From contig NZ_BAFY01000031.1 in the NCBI RefSeq assembly GCF_000308555.1, positions 80,375 through 144,374 of the forward strand: a stretch of DNA of 64,000 bases. Reading direction: 5' to 3'. The notes below the pieces were generated by a model that was given only the letters and a program-made list of their open reading frames with translations, searched no databases and was not told the origin of the DNA. The translations under genes and the position numbers were made by a program. The DNA is from Nocardia cyriacigeorgica NBRC 100375 (GTDB lineage: Bacteria > Actinomycetota > Actinomycetes > Mycobacteriales > Mycobacteriaceae). Within the stretch, counting starts at the first letter, position 1; each line of letters starts with the position of its first letter. Below are positions 55,325 through 63,955 of this stretch, one piece after another.

Positions 55325-56359
55325 ATGGATCTGCAAGAATTCTGGTTCGTTCTGATCGGCGTGCTGTTCACCGGCTACTTCGTGCTGGAGGGTTTCGACT
55401 TCGGCGTCGGCATGCTGATGCCGGTGCTCGGACGCTCTTCCGACACCAGAAGGCGCGTGGTGCTCAACACCATCGGCCCGGTCTGGGATGGCAACGAGGT
55501 GTGGCTGATCACCGCAGGCGGCGCGATGTTCGCGGCGTTTCCCGAGTGGTACGCCAGCCTGTTCTCCGGGTTCTATTTCCCGTTGCTGTTGCTGCTGGTG
55601 GCGTTGATCCTCCGGATCTGCGCCATCGAGTACCGCGGCAAGATCGACGATCCGGTCTGGCGGGCGCGCTGCGACCTCGGCATCGGCATCGGATCCTGGG
55701 TGCCCGCGCTGGCCTGGGGCTGGGTCTTCGCCAATATCGTGCGCGGTGTCGCGCTCGACGCCGACCACCAGATGACCGGCTCCTTCCTGGACCTGCTCAG
55801 CCCGTACGCACTGCTCGGCGCACTCACCACCGGCTTGCTGTTCGCCCTGCACGGCGCGGTGTTCCTGAGCCTGAAAACCGGCGGCGAAGTCCGCGATGAC
55901 GCCATGCGCACCGGCCGGCTGCTGCTGGCCCCCACCGCGCTGGTGGTCGGCGGATTCGGGCTGTGGACCCAGCTCGCCTACGGCGCCGACTGGACCTGGA
56001 TCCCGCTCGGGCTCGCGGTGCTCGGACTGGTCGGCGCGGGCGCAGCGCACTTCGCCCAGCGCGACGGCTGGGCGTTCACCGGCACCGCGCTGGTGGTGGT
56101 GGCCGCGACGGTGTTGCTGTTCGGCTCGCTGTTCCCGGACGTGCTGCCCTCGACCATCGACCCCGCGTTCAGCCTGAACGTCGACAACGCCTCATCCACC
56201 CCGTACACGCTGAAGGTGATGAGCTGGGCGGCCGTCATCGTGACGCCGGTGGTGCTGCTCTACCAGGGCTGGACCTACTGGGTGTTCCGCAAGCGGATTA
56301 CCGTTGAGCAGATCCCGCCCGGTATCGGTCTGTCGCGCCAACCCGTCGTCGAGGAGTAG
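55325..56359 (+). CDS. cydB: Cytochrome bd oxidase subunit II
   Basis: 344 residues. LQEFWFVLIGVLFTGYFVLEGFDFGVGML in two parts, NTIGPVWDGNEVWLI and DHQMTGSFLDLLSPYALL are the CydB hallmarks. Eight membrane helices. Partner of CydA; cydD starts 3 bases after its stop. Confidence 0.95.
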   Translation: MDLQEFWFVLIGVLFTGYFVLEGFDFGVGMLMPVLGRSSDTRRRVVLNTIGPVWDGNEVWLITAGGAMFAAFPEWYASLFSGFYFPLLLLLVALILRICAIEYRGKIDDPVWRARCDLGIGIGSWVPALAWGWVFANIVRGVALDADHQMTGSFLDLLSPYALLGALTTGLLFALHGAVFLSLKTGGEVRDDAMRTGRLLLAPTALVVGGFGLWTQLAYGADWTWIPLGLAVLGLVGAGAAHFAQRDGWAFTGTALVVVAATVLLFGSLFPDVLPSTIDPAFSLNVDNASSTPYTLKVMSWAAVIVTPVVLLYQGWTYWVFRKRITVEQIPPGIGLSRQPVVEE

Positions 56360-56362
56360 GTC

Positions 56363-58459
56363 ATGGCCCGCCGCCCGCCCGTCGACCCGCGTCTATGGCG
56401 GTATGCGCGTTCGGCGCGGCGCTACCTGGCCCTGAGCGTCGGGCTCTCGGTCCTCACCACCATCGCCATCGTGGTCGCCGCGGTGATGATCGGGCGGGTG
56501 CTGGCGGGGGTGATCACCGATCCCGGCGCCCGCGAGATCGGCAGGTGGAGCGCCGAGTTGGTCGTGCTCGCCCTGGCGGTCGGCGGCCGGGTATTCGCTA
56601 CTTGGGTGCAGGCCAGGATCGCGCACCGGGCGGGCGCCTCGGTGGTCGCCGAACTGGAACGGTCGGTGCTGAAGGCGGGGGCGCAGTTGTCGCCGCGCGA
56701 ACTGGAGTCGCGCCGAACCGAATTGGCCGTGGTGGTCGGCACCGGACTGTCCGGGCTGCGTGGCTACCTCGTCGGATATCTGCCCGCGCTGCTGCTCGCC
56801 GCGCTGGTGCCGCCGGTGGTGTGGATCGTCATCGCGATGCACGACCTGACCTCCGGCATCATCGTGGTGATCACGCTTCCGCTGATCCCGATCTTCATGA
56901 TCCTGATCGGCCTGCTCACCGAGGGTCGGGCCCGGGCAACGCTCGACGCCACCACGCGGCTGTCGGATCAGCTGCTCGACCTGTTCGCGGGCATGCCGAC
57001 GCTGCGGGCGCTGGGGCGTGAGAGCGCGGCGAGCGAACCGGGCGCTGGGAGCGCGTCTGGTGTCGATGGTTCGTCGGTCGCGAGGGACGGGAACGCGTCT
57101 GGTGCCGGCGGTTCGTCGGTCGCGGAGGCTGGGAGCGCGTCTGGTGCCGGCGGGTCGTCGCGCGCCGGCGCAAGAGGGCCGGACGCGCCGGCGACGGATG
57201 GGCTGGAGGGGCCGCAGCGCACCATGGCGGGCCGGGTTCAGGAACTCGGCGACGCCCTCCGTCAGCGCACCGTGTCGGCCCTGCGCATCGCCTTCCTGTC
57301 CTCGATGGTGCTGGAGATGCTGGCTACGCTGTCGGTCGCGCTGATCGCCGTCTCCATCGGCCTGCGCCTGGTCTTCGGTGAGATGAGCCTGTACGCGGGC
57401 ATCGTCGCGCTGGTGCTGGCGCCGGAGGTGTACCTGCCATTGCGGACCGTGGGGGAGCGGTTCCACGCAGCGCAGGACGGTATGGCCGCCGCGGACAAAG
57501 CGTTCGCGGTGCTGGACCCGGGAGGTGCGAGTGGGGGAGTCGCCGGCTCGACGGCCGGGGATGGTCGTCGGACCCGGGTCGGTACGGTCTCCTCGTCCGA
57601 ACATCCCGCGCAGCACGGCATACCCACAGACCTCACCGATCGAGCCGCTGAGACGCCTGGCTCGTGCGAGACGCCATTTCGGAACGCCGACGGGCACGAT
57701 CTCGCGCAGAATGGTGTCGCGGCGCATTCCGGCGGAGCCGGTGCGAAGCCGATCCCTTCGGCCGGACTCATCGAATTACGTGATGTCGCTGTCCGCGCGC
57801 GTGCCGGTCTTGCACCCGACGGGCTGTCGGCCGTGCTGAAACCGGGCACGGTGACGGTGCTGACCGGACCGAACGGGTGCGGGAAATCCACTGTGCTGCA
57901 AGCAGTGCTCGGGTTGATCAGCCCGGAGCGCGGCACGGTGCGAGTCGACGGGATCGACGTGCGCGACCTCGACTCGGCCCAGTGGTGGTCGCGGGTGGCG
58001 TGGCTACCGCAGCGACCGGTGCTGGTGCCCGGCACCCTGCGGGAGAACCTGGAACTGCTCGGCGCCCGGATCACCGAGCCGCCGCGCAAGCAATCGGCCC
58101 GGGTGCTCGACGAACTCGAGGCCGCCTGCGCGGCAACCGGTTTCGACGTCGTGCTGGACGAGCTGCCGGACCGCTGGGAAACCCGGGTCGGCGCGGATGG
58201 CGCCGGACTGTCCCTCGGCCAGCGGCAACGCATGGCCCTGACCCGCGTGCTCGCCGCCGACCGGCCCATCCTGCTGCTCGACGAACCCACCGCCCACCTC
58301 GACACCGACAGCGAAGCCGCGGTGCTCGCCGCCCTCACCGCCCGCGCCCGCGCCGGTGCCACGGTCGTCATCGTCGCCCATCGCCCGCCCCTGCTGGCGG
58401 TCGCCGACACCGTCATCGAAGTACCGGCCACCACCCGTCCGCAGGAGGTTGTGCTGTGA
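56363..58459 (+). CDS. cydD: ABC transporter CydD with two low-complexity insertions
   Basis: 698 residues, about 120 longer than many CydD. Six-helix transmembrane domain (about 20-380) and a nucleotide-binding domain with Walker A TGPNGCGKST, Q-loop WLPQRPVLV, signature LSLGQRQRMALTR and Walker B ILLLDEPTAHL. CydDC exports cysteine/glutathione-type thiols and is needed to assemble cytochrome bd. Two insertions stand out: residues about 225-275 with repeats of SGAGGSS/SGVDGSS, and about 385-460 between the two domains. Both are likely disordered cytosolic loops. Confidence 0.92.
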   Translation: MARRPPVDPRLWRYARSARRYLALSVGLSVLTTIAIVVAAVMIGRVLAGVITDPGAREIGRWSAELVVLALAVGGRVFATWVQARIAHRAGASVVAELERSVLKAGAQLSPRELESRRTELAVVVGTGLSGLRGYLVGYLPALLLAALVPPVVWIVIAMHDLTSGIIVVITLPLIPIFMILIGLLTEGRARATLDATTRLSDQLLDLFAGMPTLRALGRESAASEPGAGSASGVDGSSVARDGNASGAGGSSVAEAGSASGAGGSSRAGARGPDAPATDGLEGPQRTMAGRVQELGDALRQRTVSALRIAFLSSMVLEMLATLSVALIAVSIGLRLVFGEMSLYAGIVALVLAPEVYLPLRTVGERFHAAQDGMAAADKAFAVLDPGGASGGVAGSTAGDGRRTRVGTVSSSEHPAQHGIPTDLTDRAAETPGSCETPFRNADGHDLAQNGVAAHSGGAGAKPIPSAGLIELRDVAVRARAGLAPDGLSAVLKPGTVTVLTGPNGCGKSTVLQAVLGLISPERGTVRVDGIDVRDLDSAQWWSRVAWLPQRPVLVPGTLRENLELLGARITEPPRKQSARVLDELEAACAATGFDVVLDELPDRWETRVGADGAGLSLGQRQRMALTRVLAADRPILLLDEPTAHLDTDSEAAVLAALTARARAGATVVIVAHRPPLLAVADTVIEVPATTRPQEVVL

Positions 58460-58798
58460 GCCTTTCACCGCTGCGGTCCACACCGGCCACGCAGTACCAG
58501 GGCCGCGTGCCGACCGGCTGTGCGCTGTGGGCCGCGCACGCGGTGCGCCACGGCGGTGTGCTCGACCGCAGTGCTGCCCGCGCGCGGCCGCTGCTTACCT
58601 CACCACCAGCCGAGCCGCGCCCGGGTCCAGAACTGGCTGCTCACGCGATGCGGGCTCGACGCTCACCTCGGCGGTGTGCCGCGTCCGTGTCGATGCGCCG
58701 CTGCGGCGGGCAGGAAGTCCGGGTGGGGCAGGTCGGTTATCGCACGGCGGCCGCGACTCGGGTGGTTCTTCGGCCATGGGGTCAGGGGGCCTGGCGTC
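58460..58798. other. Spacer between cydD and cydC without a supported gene
   Basis: 339 bases. One frame begins with a GTG overlapping the cydD stop (58456) and runs 116 codons to 58806, but its product is Arg/Ala-rich with no recognisable fold, and it would overlap the cydC start. It may be a relic or plain spacer; in most cyd operons cydD and cydC touch. Confidence 0.5.
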
Positions 58799-60694
58799 AT
58801 GGGTGAGCTCATGCGGGACGTGCGCGGTATGTGGTCGATGCTTCGGTTGTCGCCGTGGCGAGTGGCGGTGGCCGTCGGCTGGGGTGTGCTGGCGTTGGGC
58901 AGCGGACTCGCGCTGGCGGCGCTGGCGGCGTGGTTGATCGCGCGAGCCTGGCAGATGCCGCCGGTGCTGGATCTGACCGTCGCGGTCGTCGCGGTGCGCG
59001 CGCTCGGCATCTCGCGCGGGCTGTGCCGGTATCTGGAGCGGCTGGCCACCCATGACGTGGCGCTGCGGGCGATGACGACGGCGCGGACCACCACCTACCG
59101 GGCGCTGGCTCGGTCGGACCTGTGGATCCCGCGACGGAATCCGGTCCCGGCGCGGCAGGATCGGTCGGCCACGCACCAGCGTCGCGGCGATCTGCTGGTG
59201 CGGGTTGGCAGCGATATCGACGACCTGGGTGCCGTGGTGGTGCGCTCGTTCGTGCCGATCGCGGTAGCGGCGATCCTGTCCATCGCCGCCGTGGTGTTGC
59301 TCGGGCTCATCTCGATCGCCGCCGCCGCGATTCTGGCGGTGGCGCTGGTCGTGTCGGGTGTCCTCGCGCCCTGGCTGTCGGCTCGTGCCGCGGCTGCGGC
59401 CGAACGTGCGGTGCGCGCCGACCGCGCCGAGTTCACAGCGCGGGCGCTGACCGTCCTGGACCATGCCCCCGAACTCCGCGTAGCGGGCCGTCTCGACGAC
59501 GCCCTCGCCGCCGCTTCGGCCGCGAGCGAGCGCGCCGTGGCCGCCGAGGACGCCGCCGCCTCCCGCAGCGCCTGGGCGGCGGCCGCCACCCCGCTGTCCA
59601 TCGGCGCGAGCGTGCTCGGGGCCCTGCTCATCGGCATCACCCTCTACGGCCCGAACGGCGGCGCACCGGGCGCCATGACTCCGATGGCCCTGACGATCCT
59701 TGTGCTGCTGCCGCTGTCGGCATTCGAAGCTGTCGGCCCACTGCCTGCCGCCGCCCAGACCCTCACAACCGCCCGCGCCGCACTGCACCGGCTGGAGGAG
59801 GCGAAGGCTCCCGAAAGCGATCGAGGCCCGACGGACGCCATGCCGGTCTCCGTCGACGTGACGCCGCCCGCGACCGGCGGACAGACAGGCCGCGGCAACG
59901 CAGGCGGCCCGCCCGACCTGCCTGTCCGAGTATCTGCCGGCTCCGCGGCGAGACCGGTCAGCGAACGGCAAGGCGTGCTCGCCACCGGCGCTTCGCCTCC
60001 CGGCGGCAGCGTCGCCGACCCCTCTCGCACCGACTCGCCGGAGTCACCGCACCCGACGGCCGCACTACCCGGACCTGTCGGGGCATCCCCCGGACGCCCG
60101 GACGCCCGCCGCGTCGCCGTCATCGGCCCCAGTGGCGCAGGCAAAACCACCCTGCTGATGGCGTGGGCCGGACTGTTCGGAACCCCGGTCCCCGGTGTCA
60201 CCTTCTTCGCCGAAGACGCCCACCTCTTCGGCACCAGCGTGTTGGAGAACCTGCGGGTCGCGCGCGGCGATCTCACCGCCGAGGAGGGCGAACGAGCTCT
60301 GCGAGCAGTGGGCGCCGGCCCGTGGCTCGACTCGCTGCCCGAGGGCATCCACACCGATCTGGTCGGCGGCGCGGCTGCCGTGTCGGGCGGTCAGCGTCGC
60401 CGGATTCTGCTCGCGCGGGCGCTGATCTCCCCGGCGCGGGTGCTGCTGCTGGACGAGCCGACCGAGCACCTCGAGGCTGCGGCCGGCGCGGATCTGCTGC
60501 GCGCCCTGCTGGACGCGCGCAGCGGCCTGGTCGAACCCGGGCGCGACGTGGTGGTCGTCACACATCAGCTACCACCGGACCACCGCGCCGATCTGGTCCT
60601 GCACGTCGACGCATCGGGCCAGGTCAGCACCGTTTCACGCCGCGAGCGCAACCCCGTTTCCGCCCCGCGCGAAATTCCGTTGCCGACCTCCTGA
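58799..60694 (+). CDS. cydC: ABC transporter CydC with shortened nucleotide-binding domain
   Basis: 631 residues from the ATG at 58799 (AGGGGG 9 bases upstream); longer upstream frames are not used. Six-helix membrane domain (about 20-330), a Pro/Gly-rich linker of about 100 residues, then the ATPase with Walker A IGPSGAGKTT, signature AVSGGQRRRILLAR and Walker B VLLLDEPTEHL. Between Walker A and the Q-loop the usual strand insert is cut down, and the Q-loop Gln is replaced: VTFFAEDAHLF. Such a Glu change is, from memory, common in actinobacterial CydC. Forms the heterodimer with CydD. Confidence 0.92.
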   Translation: MGELMRDVRGMWSMLRLSPWRVAVAVGWGVLALGSGLALAALAAWLIARAWQMPPVLDLTVAVVAVRALGISRGLCRYLERLATHDVALRAMTTARTTTYRALARSDLWIPRRNPVPARQDRSATHQRRGDLLVRVGSDIDDLGAVVVRSFVPIAVAAILSIAAVVLLGLISIAAAAILAVALVVSGVLAPWLSARAAAAAERAVRADRAEFTARALTVLDHAPELRVAGRLDDALAAASAASERAVAAEDAAASRSAWAAAATPLSIGASVLGALLIGITLYGPNGGAPGAMTPMALTILVLLPLSAFEAVGPLPAAAQTLTTARAALHRLEEAKAPESDRGPTDAMPVSVDVTPPATGGQTGRGNAGGPPDLPVRVSAGSAARPVSERQGVLATGASPPGGSVADPSRTDSPESPHPTAALPGPVGASPGRPDARRVAVIGPSGAGKTTLLMAWAGLFGTPVPGVTFFAEDAHLFGTSVLENLRVARGDLTAEEGERALRAVGAGPWLDSLPEGIHTDLVGGAAAVSGGQRRRILLARALISPARVLLLDEPTEHLEAAAGADLLRALLDARSGLVEPGRDVVVVTHQLPPDHRADLVLHVDASGQVSTVSRRERNPVSAPREIPLPTS

Positions 60695-60720
60695 CCGGTG
60701 GCTAGATTCGTCGGTACACA

Positions 60721-60781
60721 AGGAAGGAGGTGGTCTGAAGAATGTTTGACTCTTGGACACGTGAGGTGGCTGCCCGCTAAG
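60721..60781 (+). CDS. 12-codon ORF with an unusually strong ribosome site
   Basis: AAGGAAGGAGGTG (60721-60733) precedes, by 9 bases, the ATG at 60743 of a frame coding MFDSWTREVAAR and TAA at 60779-60781. GC is lower than in the neighbours. Nothing else codes on this strand before the convergent terminator at 60935. Could be a microprotein or a leader peptide whose target is not obvious. CDS proper is 60743-60781; the feature includes the ribosome site. Confidence 0.5.
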
Positions 60782-60934
60782 GCACCACCGCTGTATGGAT
60801 TCCATTCGGCGAGTACGTGCTGATAGCGAATCCCAGGCAGTCACCCGGCCCCCGAGTCACCGATCTTGTCCGATCGGGACCGATGTGCTCCGGCACAGCG
60901 GTATGGCTCGGGGGTCGTTCCATGTCCGGGCACG

Positions 60935-60967
60935 AAAAAGCGCGGCACCCGTTTCGGGCACCGCGCT
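60935..60967 (-). terminator. Terminator of the nitrobindin-like gene
   Basis: On the minus strand a 12-pair stem (AGCGCGGTGCCC with GGGTGCCGCGCT, two G-U pairs, 5-base loop) is followed by TTTTT. It starts 14 bases after the stop codon. Confidence 0.85.
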
Positions 60968-60980
60968 CGAGGCGAGCGGC

Positions 60981-61688
60981 TCAGCCGATATAGCGCTGCA
61001 ACCGCGCCGACAGCCTGGGCTCGAGCGGCCCGTCGGCCACCACGCGCTCTTCGACGTAGGCCAGATCCCCGCCCTCGACGATCCCGTACAGCCGCTTGGC
61101 GCCGCCGACGACCACGCCGGACTGGCTGCGGATCACCACATCGGTGGCCAGCTCCCACGACGACTGGGTCAGCGCCTGACCGTAGAACAGCTCGACGATG
61201 CCGGAGCTGTGCGTCAACAGCAATTCGATGACCTCGTCATCGGCATCCGTGCCGACCCGCCAGTATCCGCTCTCGCGCAGATCCGGCCCGCCGTAGCTCC
61301 CATCGGGTTCGATGATCCATGAGCGGGAGTCCCAGGCAAGGAAGTCGCCGCCGTCGTGGGAAACGATGATCTGCTGGCCGAACCGGTAGTCGCCGCGCTC
61401 GGGATCGTTGCCCTCGCCCTCACCGCGCCAGACACCCACCAGCGGCAGCAGTGCCAGCATGGCCGAACTCAGATCCGGGCCGAGCCGCAGGTTCGCGGTG
61501 TCCTCGGGCAGCGGCAGATCCGGCAGCACCGGGATGTTGCGGGCGCCGGTCGATTTCGCCCGCTCGGCGGCGTCGGCCACCGCGGCATCACCGCTACGGC
61601 GCTCCGGCTTCGGGGCCGGAGCGTTGCCGTTCATGTTCTCACTCGCGTGCTCGGCCGGATCGGAACCTTCGCTCGCGAGATCACTCAT
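60981..61688 (-). CDS. Nitrobindin / fatty-acid-binding-like beta-barrel protein
   Basis: 235 residues from the ATG at 61688. A 75-residue polar N-terminus precedes the barrel, which begins [28 protein letters not shown] and continues [23 protein letters not shown] and ends with SARLQRYIG. Counterpart of Rv0813c. Family members bind heme or fatty acids in a ten-strand barrel; the conserved heme His seen in nitrobindins would be near the end of the barrel and is not obvious here. Overlaps the preceding 31-residue gene by ATGA. Confidence 0.85.
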   Translation of the reverse strand: MSDLASEGSDPAEHASENMNGNAPAPKPERRSGDAAVADAAERAKSTGARNIPVLPDLPLPEDTANLRLGPDLSSAMLALLPLVGVWRGEGEGNDPERGDYRFGQQIIVSHDGGDFLAWDSRSWIIEPDGSYGGPDLRESGYWRVGTDADDEVIELLLTHSSGIVELFYGQALTQSSWELATDVVIRSQSGVVVGGAKRLYGIVEGGDLAYVEERVVADGPLEPRLSARLQRYIG

Positions 61689-61780
61689 GATTCGGTGAAC
61701 AGCCGGTAGAAGACGTACAGCCCGAACCACCCGATGAGGATGGACACGGCCACCAGCAGAATCTCGAAGAAGAGGACCAC
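61685..61780 (-). CDS. 31-residue single-pass membrane protein
   Basis: GTG start at 61780; a hydrophobic helix ([19 protein letters not shown]) and a short [11 protein letters not shown] tail. Its TGA overlaps the ATG of the nitrobindin-like gene. A TAGACT -10 box on the minus strand (61785-61790) lies 4 bases before the GTG with no Shine-Dalgarno site, so the transcript is probably leaderless. The overlap and conserved-looking helix support it as real. Confidence 0.55.
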   Translation of the reverse strand: MVLFFEILLVAVSILIGWFGLYVFYRLFTES

Positions 61781-61947
61781 ATCTGGAGTCTAGCTATTGC
61801 GGTGCGGCCGGACGCAAACGGCCCCGGCGGCATCACATCGTGTCCGTGTCAACAGCACAGCTCCGCCGCTATAGCGCAGCTGCACGGCAGCGGCTCGCCG
61901 CGCGGCATCGGTGTACCGAGCGCCGACACAGCCCCGACCTACGCACA

Positions 61948-61987
61948 GCGGCCCCGCAGCCTCCGGTGACGGAGACCGCGGGGCCGC
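61948..61987 (-). terminator. Terminator after the sseC-like gene
   Basis: GCGGCCCCGC pairs perfectly with GCGGGGCCGC across a 20-base loop, 14 bases after the stop codon of the minus-strand gene. The rest of 61791-62001 shows no gene. Confidence 0.7.
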
Positions 61988-62001
61988 TGAAGGCCGCGGA
62001 A

Positions 62002-62307
62002 TTACTTCGCGACCGCGACGTCCACGCTGTGGATGCCCGCGCCCTCGGGGCGGACCTCGGCCGAACCGTTGCCCGCCGAGCTCAACGCGCGCACGGTCCA
62101 CGAGCCCGGCGCGGCGAAGAACCGGAAGTCACCGGTGCCCGACGCCACGACCTCAGCGGTGAAATCACCGTTGCCGTCGAGCAGACGCACGAACGCGCCG
62201 CCCACCGGCTGGCCGTCGGCGCTCAGCACGCGGCCGGTGATGACCGTTTCCTTCTCCACATCCACGCCCGCGGGAATGGCCTGACCCTGGGCAGGTGCTG
62301 CACACAT
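62002..62307 (-). CDS. sseC2: DUF1416 protein, SseC2-like
   Basis: 101 residues. CAAPAQGQAIPAGVDVEKE start, then a carboxypeptidase-regulatory-like beta-sandwich (VITGRVLSADGQPVGGAFVRLLD, GDFRFFAAPGSWTVRAL). In mycobacteria the same small protein always follows the cysA2/cysA3 sulfurtransferase, here 5 bases downstream. Thought to take part in sulfur metabolism; no activity known. Confidence 0.9.
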   Translation of the reverse strand: MCAAPAQGQAIPAGVDVEKETVITGRVLSADGQPVGGAFVRLLDGNGDFTAEVVASGTGDFRFFAAPGSWTVRALSSAGNGSAEVRPEGAGIHSVDVAVAK

Positions 62308-62312
62308 ATTGA

Positions 62313-63146
62313 TTACGCTCCCAACTCGATCGGTGCGCCGACGAGCGAACCGTATTCGGTCCAGCTGCCGTCGTAGTTCTTGACGTTCTGGTGGCCCAGC
62401 AGCTCCTGCAGCACGAACCAGGTGTGCGAGGAACGCTCACCGATGCGGCAGTAGGCGATGGTGTCCTTGGAGCCGTCCAGGCCGGCCTCGGCGTAGATCT
62501 TGGCCAGCTCTTCGTCGGACTTGAAGGTGCCGTCCTCGTTCGCGGCCTTGCTCCACGGCACGTTGATGGCGCCGGGGATGTGGCCGGGACGCTGGCTCTG
62601 CTCCTGCGGCAGGTGCGCGGGAGCCAGGATCTTGCCGGAGAACTCGTCCGGGGACCGGACGTCGACCAGGTTCTTGGCGCCGATGGCCGCGATGACCTCG
62701 TCGCGGAAGGCGCGGATCGACAGGTCCGGCGCGGACGCCTTGTACTGGGTGGCCGGGCGGCTCACCGGTTCGGTGGACAGCGGGCGGCCGTCGAGCTCCC
62801 ACTTCTTACGGCCACCGTCGAGCAGCTTGACGTTGTTGTGGCCGTACAGCTTGAAGTACCAGTACGCGTAGGCGGCGAACCAGTTGTTGTTGCCGCCGTA
62901 GAGGATGACCTCGTCGTCGTTGGAGATGCCGCGGGCCGAGAGCAGATCGGAGAACTGCTCCTGGTTCACGAAATCACGACGAACCTGATCCTGCAGGTCC
63001 TTCTTCCAGTCGAGCCGGACGGCGCCCTCGATGTGACCGCCGTCGTAGGCGGAGGTGTCCTCGTCGACCTCGACGAAGACCACGCCGGGGGCGTTGAGGT
63101 TCTCTTCGGCCCAGTCAACGGAGACCAGGACATCGGAGCGGGCCAT
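62313..63146 (-). CDS. cysA2: Thiosulfate sulfurtransferase (rhodanese), CysA2-like
   Basis: 277 residues, two rhodanese domains. The N-terminal domain (VLVSVDWAEENLNAPGVVFVEVD) is inactive; the C-terminal one has the active loop IAYCRIGERSSHTW with the sulfur-carrying Cys. Transfers sulfane sulfur from thiosulfate to a thiophilic acceptor. Very close to M. tuberculosis CysA2/CysA3. Member of the DUF4395-cysA2-sseC2 operon. Confidence 0.94.
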   Translation of the reverse strand: MARSDVLVSVDWAEENLNAPGVVFVEVDEDTSAYDGGHIEGAVRLDWKKDLQDQVRRDFVNQEQFSDLLSARGISNDDEVILYGGNNNWFAAYAYWYFKLYGHNNVKLLDGGRKKWELDGRPLSTEPVSRPATQYKASAPDLSIRAFRDEVIAAIGAKNLVDVRSPDEFSGKILAPAHLPQEQSQRPGHIPGAINVPWSKAANEDGTFKSDEELAKIYAEAGLDGSKDTIAYCRIGERSSHTWFVLQELLGHQNVKNYDGSWTEYGSLVGAPIELGA

Positions 63147-63175
63147 GTTGTTCCTTTCGGTGGTGACTTGCAGGG

Positions 63176-63664
63176 TCAGTTCGGTGCCGGGGTCCGGCGG
63201 AGGCGGGCTACCAGGGGGTAGATCTTGCAGCCCAGGCAGATCCCGAACGCCGCGTTCAGGAACGCGGCGAACAGTGCGAAGCCGGCGAACAGCGCGCCGA
63301 CCACGGGAGCGCCGAGCACGAAGCCCAGCAGGCTCACGGCCGCGAAGGCCAGGCCGAGTAGTTGGGCGAACCGCAGGGGAGCTTCGGGTTCGGTTTCGGT
63401 GACCGGGCCCGAGCGGGGGGCGATGAGGTTCGCGTAGATGCGGCCGTACGGGTGCCGTTTGGGCCCGTTGACGGCGCCGAGGGCGAAGACGACCGCCTGG
63501 GCCGCGATGAGCACGGCGGCGACGGCGGGGGAGAAGGCGGCGGCGATCAGCACCAGAACAAGGACGCCGGTGGTGACCCAGGCGACGAACCGCGGTCCGC
63601 GGACGTCGACGTGACCGTCGGGGATGGTCCTGGTTCCGGAAGTGTGGATGGAATCGGTGGACAT
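63176..63664 (-). CDS. DUF4395 membrane protein with CxxC motif
   Basis: 162 residues from the ATG at 63664. Four helices in two pairs (VAWVTTGVLVLVLIAAAF, AVAAVLIAAQAVVFALGAV, LLGLAFAAVSLLGFVLG, VVGALFAGFALFAAFLNAAFG) and the conserved end GICLGCKIYPL with a CxxC pair. DUF4395 proteins neighbour rhodaneses and thioredoxins and may move sulfur species or electrons across the membrane. First full gene of the cys operon, 123 bases after the leader ORF. Confidence 0.88.
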   Translation of the reverse strand: MSTDSIHTSGTRTIPDGHVDVRGPRFVAWVTTGVLVLVLIAAAFSPAVAAVLIAAQAVVFALGAVNGPKRHPYGRIYANLIAPRSGPVTETEPEAPLRFAQLLGLAFAAVSLLGFVLGAPVVGALFAGFALFAAFLNAAFGICLGCKIYPLVARLRRTPAPN

Positions 63665-63787
63665 CGTGCGTACTCCTGCGCTCGAGGTGCTTTTCGGCGG
63701 GAAATTTGCCAATTCGCCGGGGGATCAGAGGGATCTCTCGCGCGGCGAACGTTGGTCGGCGTCAGGAAATCTGAGCGGGCCGACCGA

Positions 63788-63853
63788 TCAGCGGCACAGG
63801 CAGCAACAACCACCGAGCCGGCACAGATCAACTGTGCGGCGTCGGGTGAGCAT
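63788..63853 (-). CDS. Polycysteine leader ORF, cysteine attenuator
   Basis: 21 residues: after MLTRRRTVDL the peptide has Cys at 11, three consecutive Cys at 16-18 and Cys at 20, then Arg and stop. Mycobacteria have described polycysteine leader ORFs upstream of the same sulfur operon, where ribosome stalling at low Cys-tRNA raises expression. A TAAACT box 28 bases upstream of the ATG is a possible -10. Position, strand and Cys pattern fit the same device here. Confidence 0.8.
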   Translation of the reverse strand: MLTRRRTVDLCRLGGCCCLCR

Positions 63854-63955
63854 CAGCTCGCGGTGGGTTTGCACGGAAGGCAGTTTACCCAATTCCCGGG
63901 GAGAATTGGACCCCGGGTTGATCAGCAGGCTTCCCCCGCAGGTCGAGGGCGGGTT

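Noticed and set aside
54179..56050. 623-codon minus-strand frame opposite cydA-cydB
   Set aside because: Both cyd genes carry all family motifs; the reverse frame has none.
58456..58806. 116-codon frame between cydD and cydC
   Set aside because: Arg-rich, no fold or family, overlaps the cydC start; kept only as a note on the spacer.
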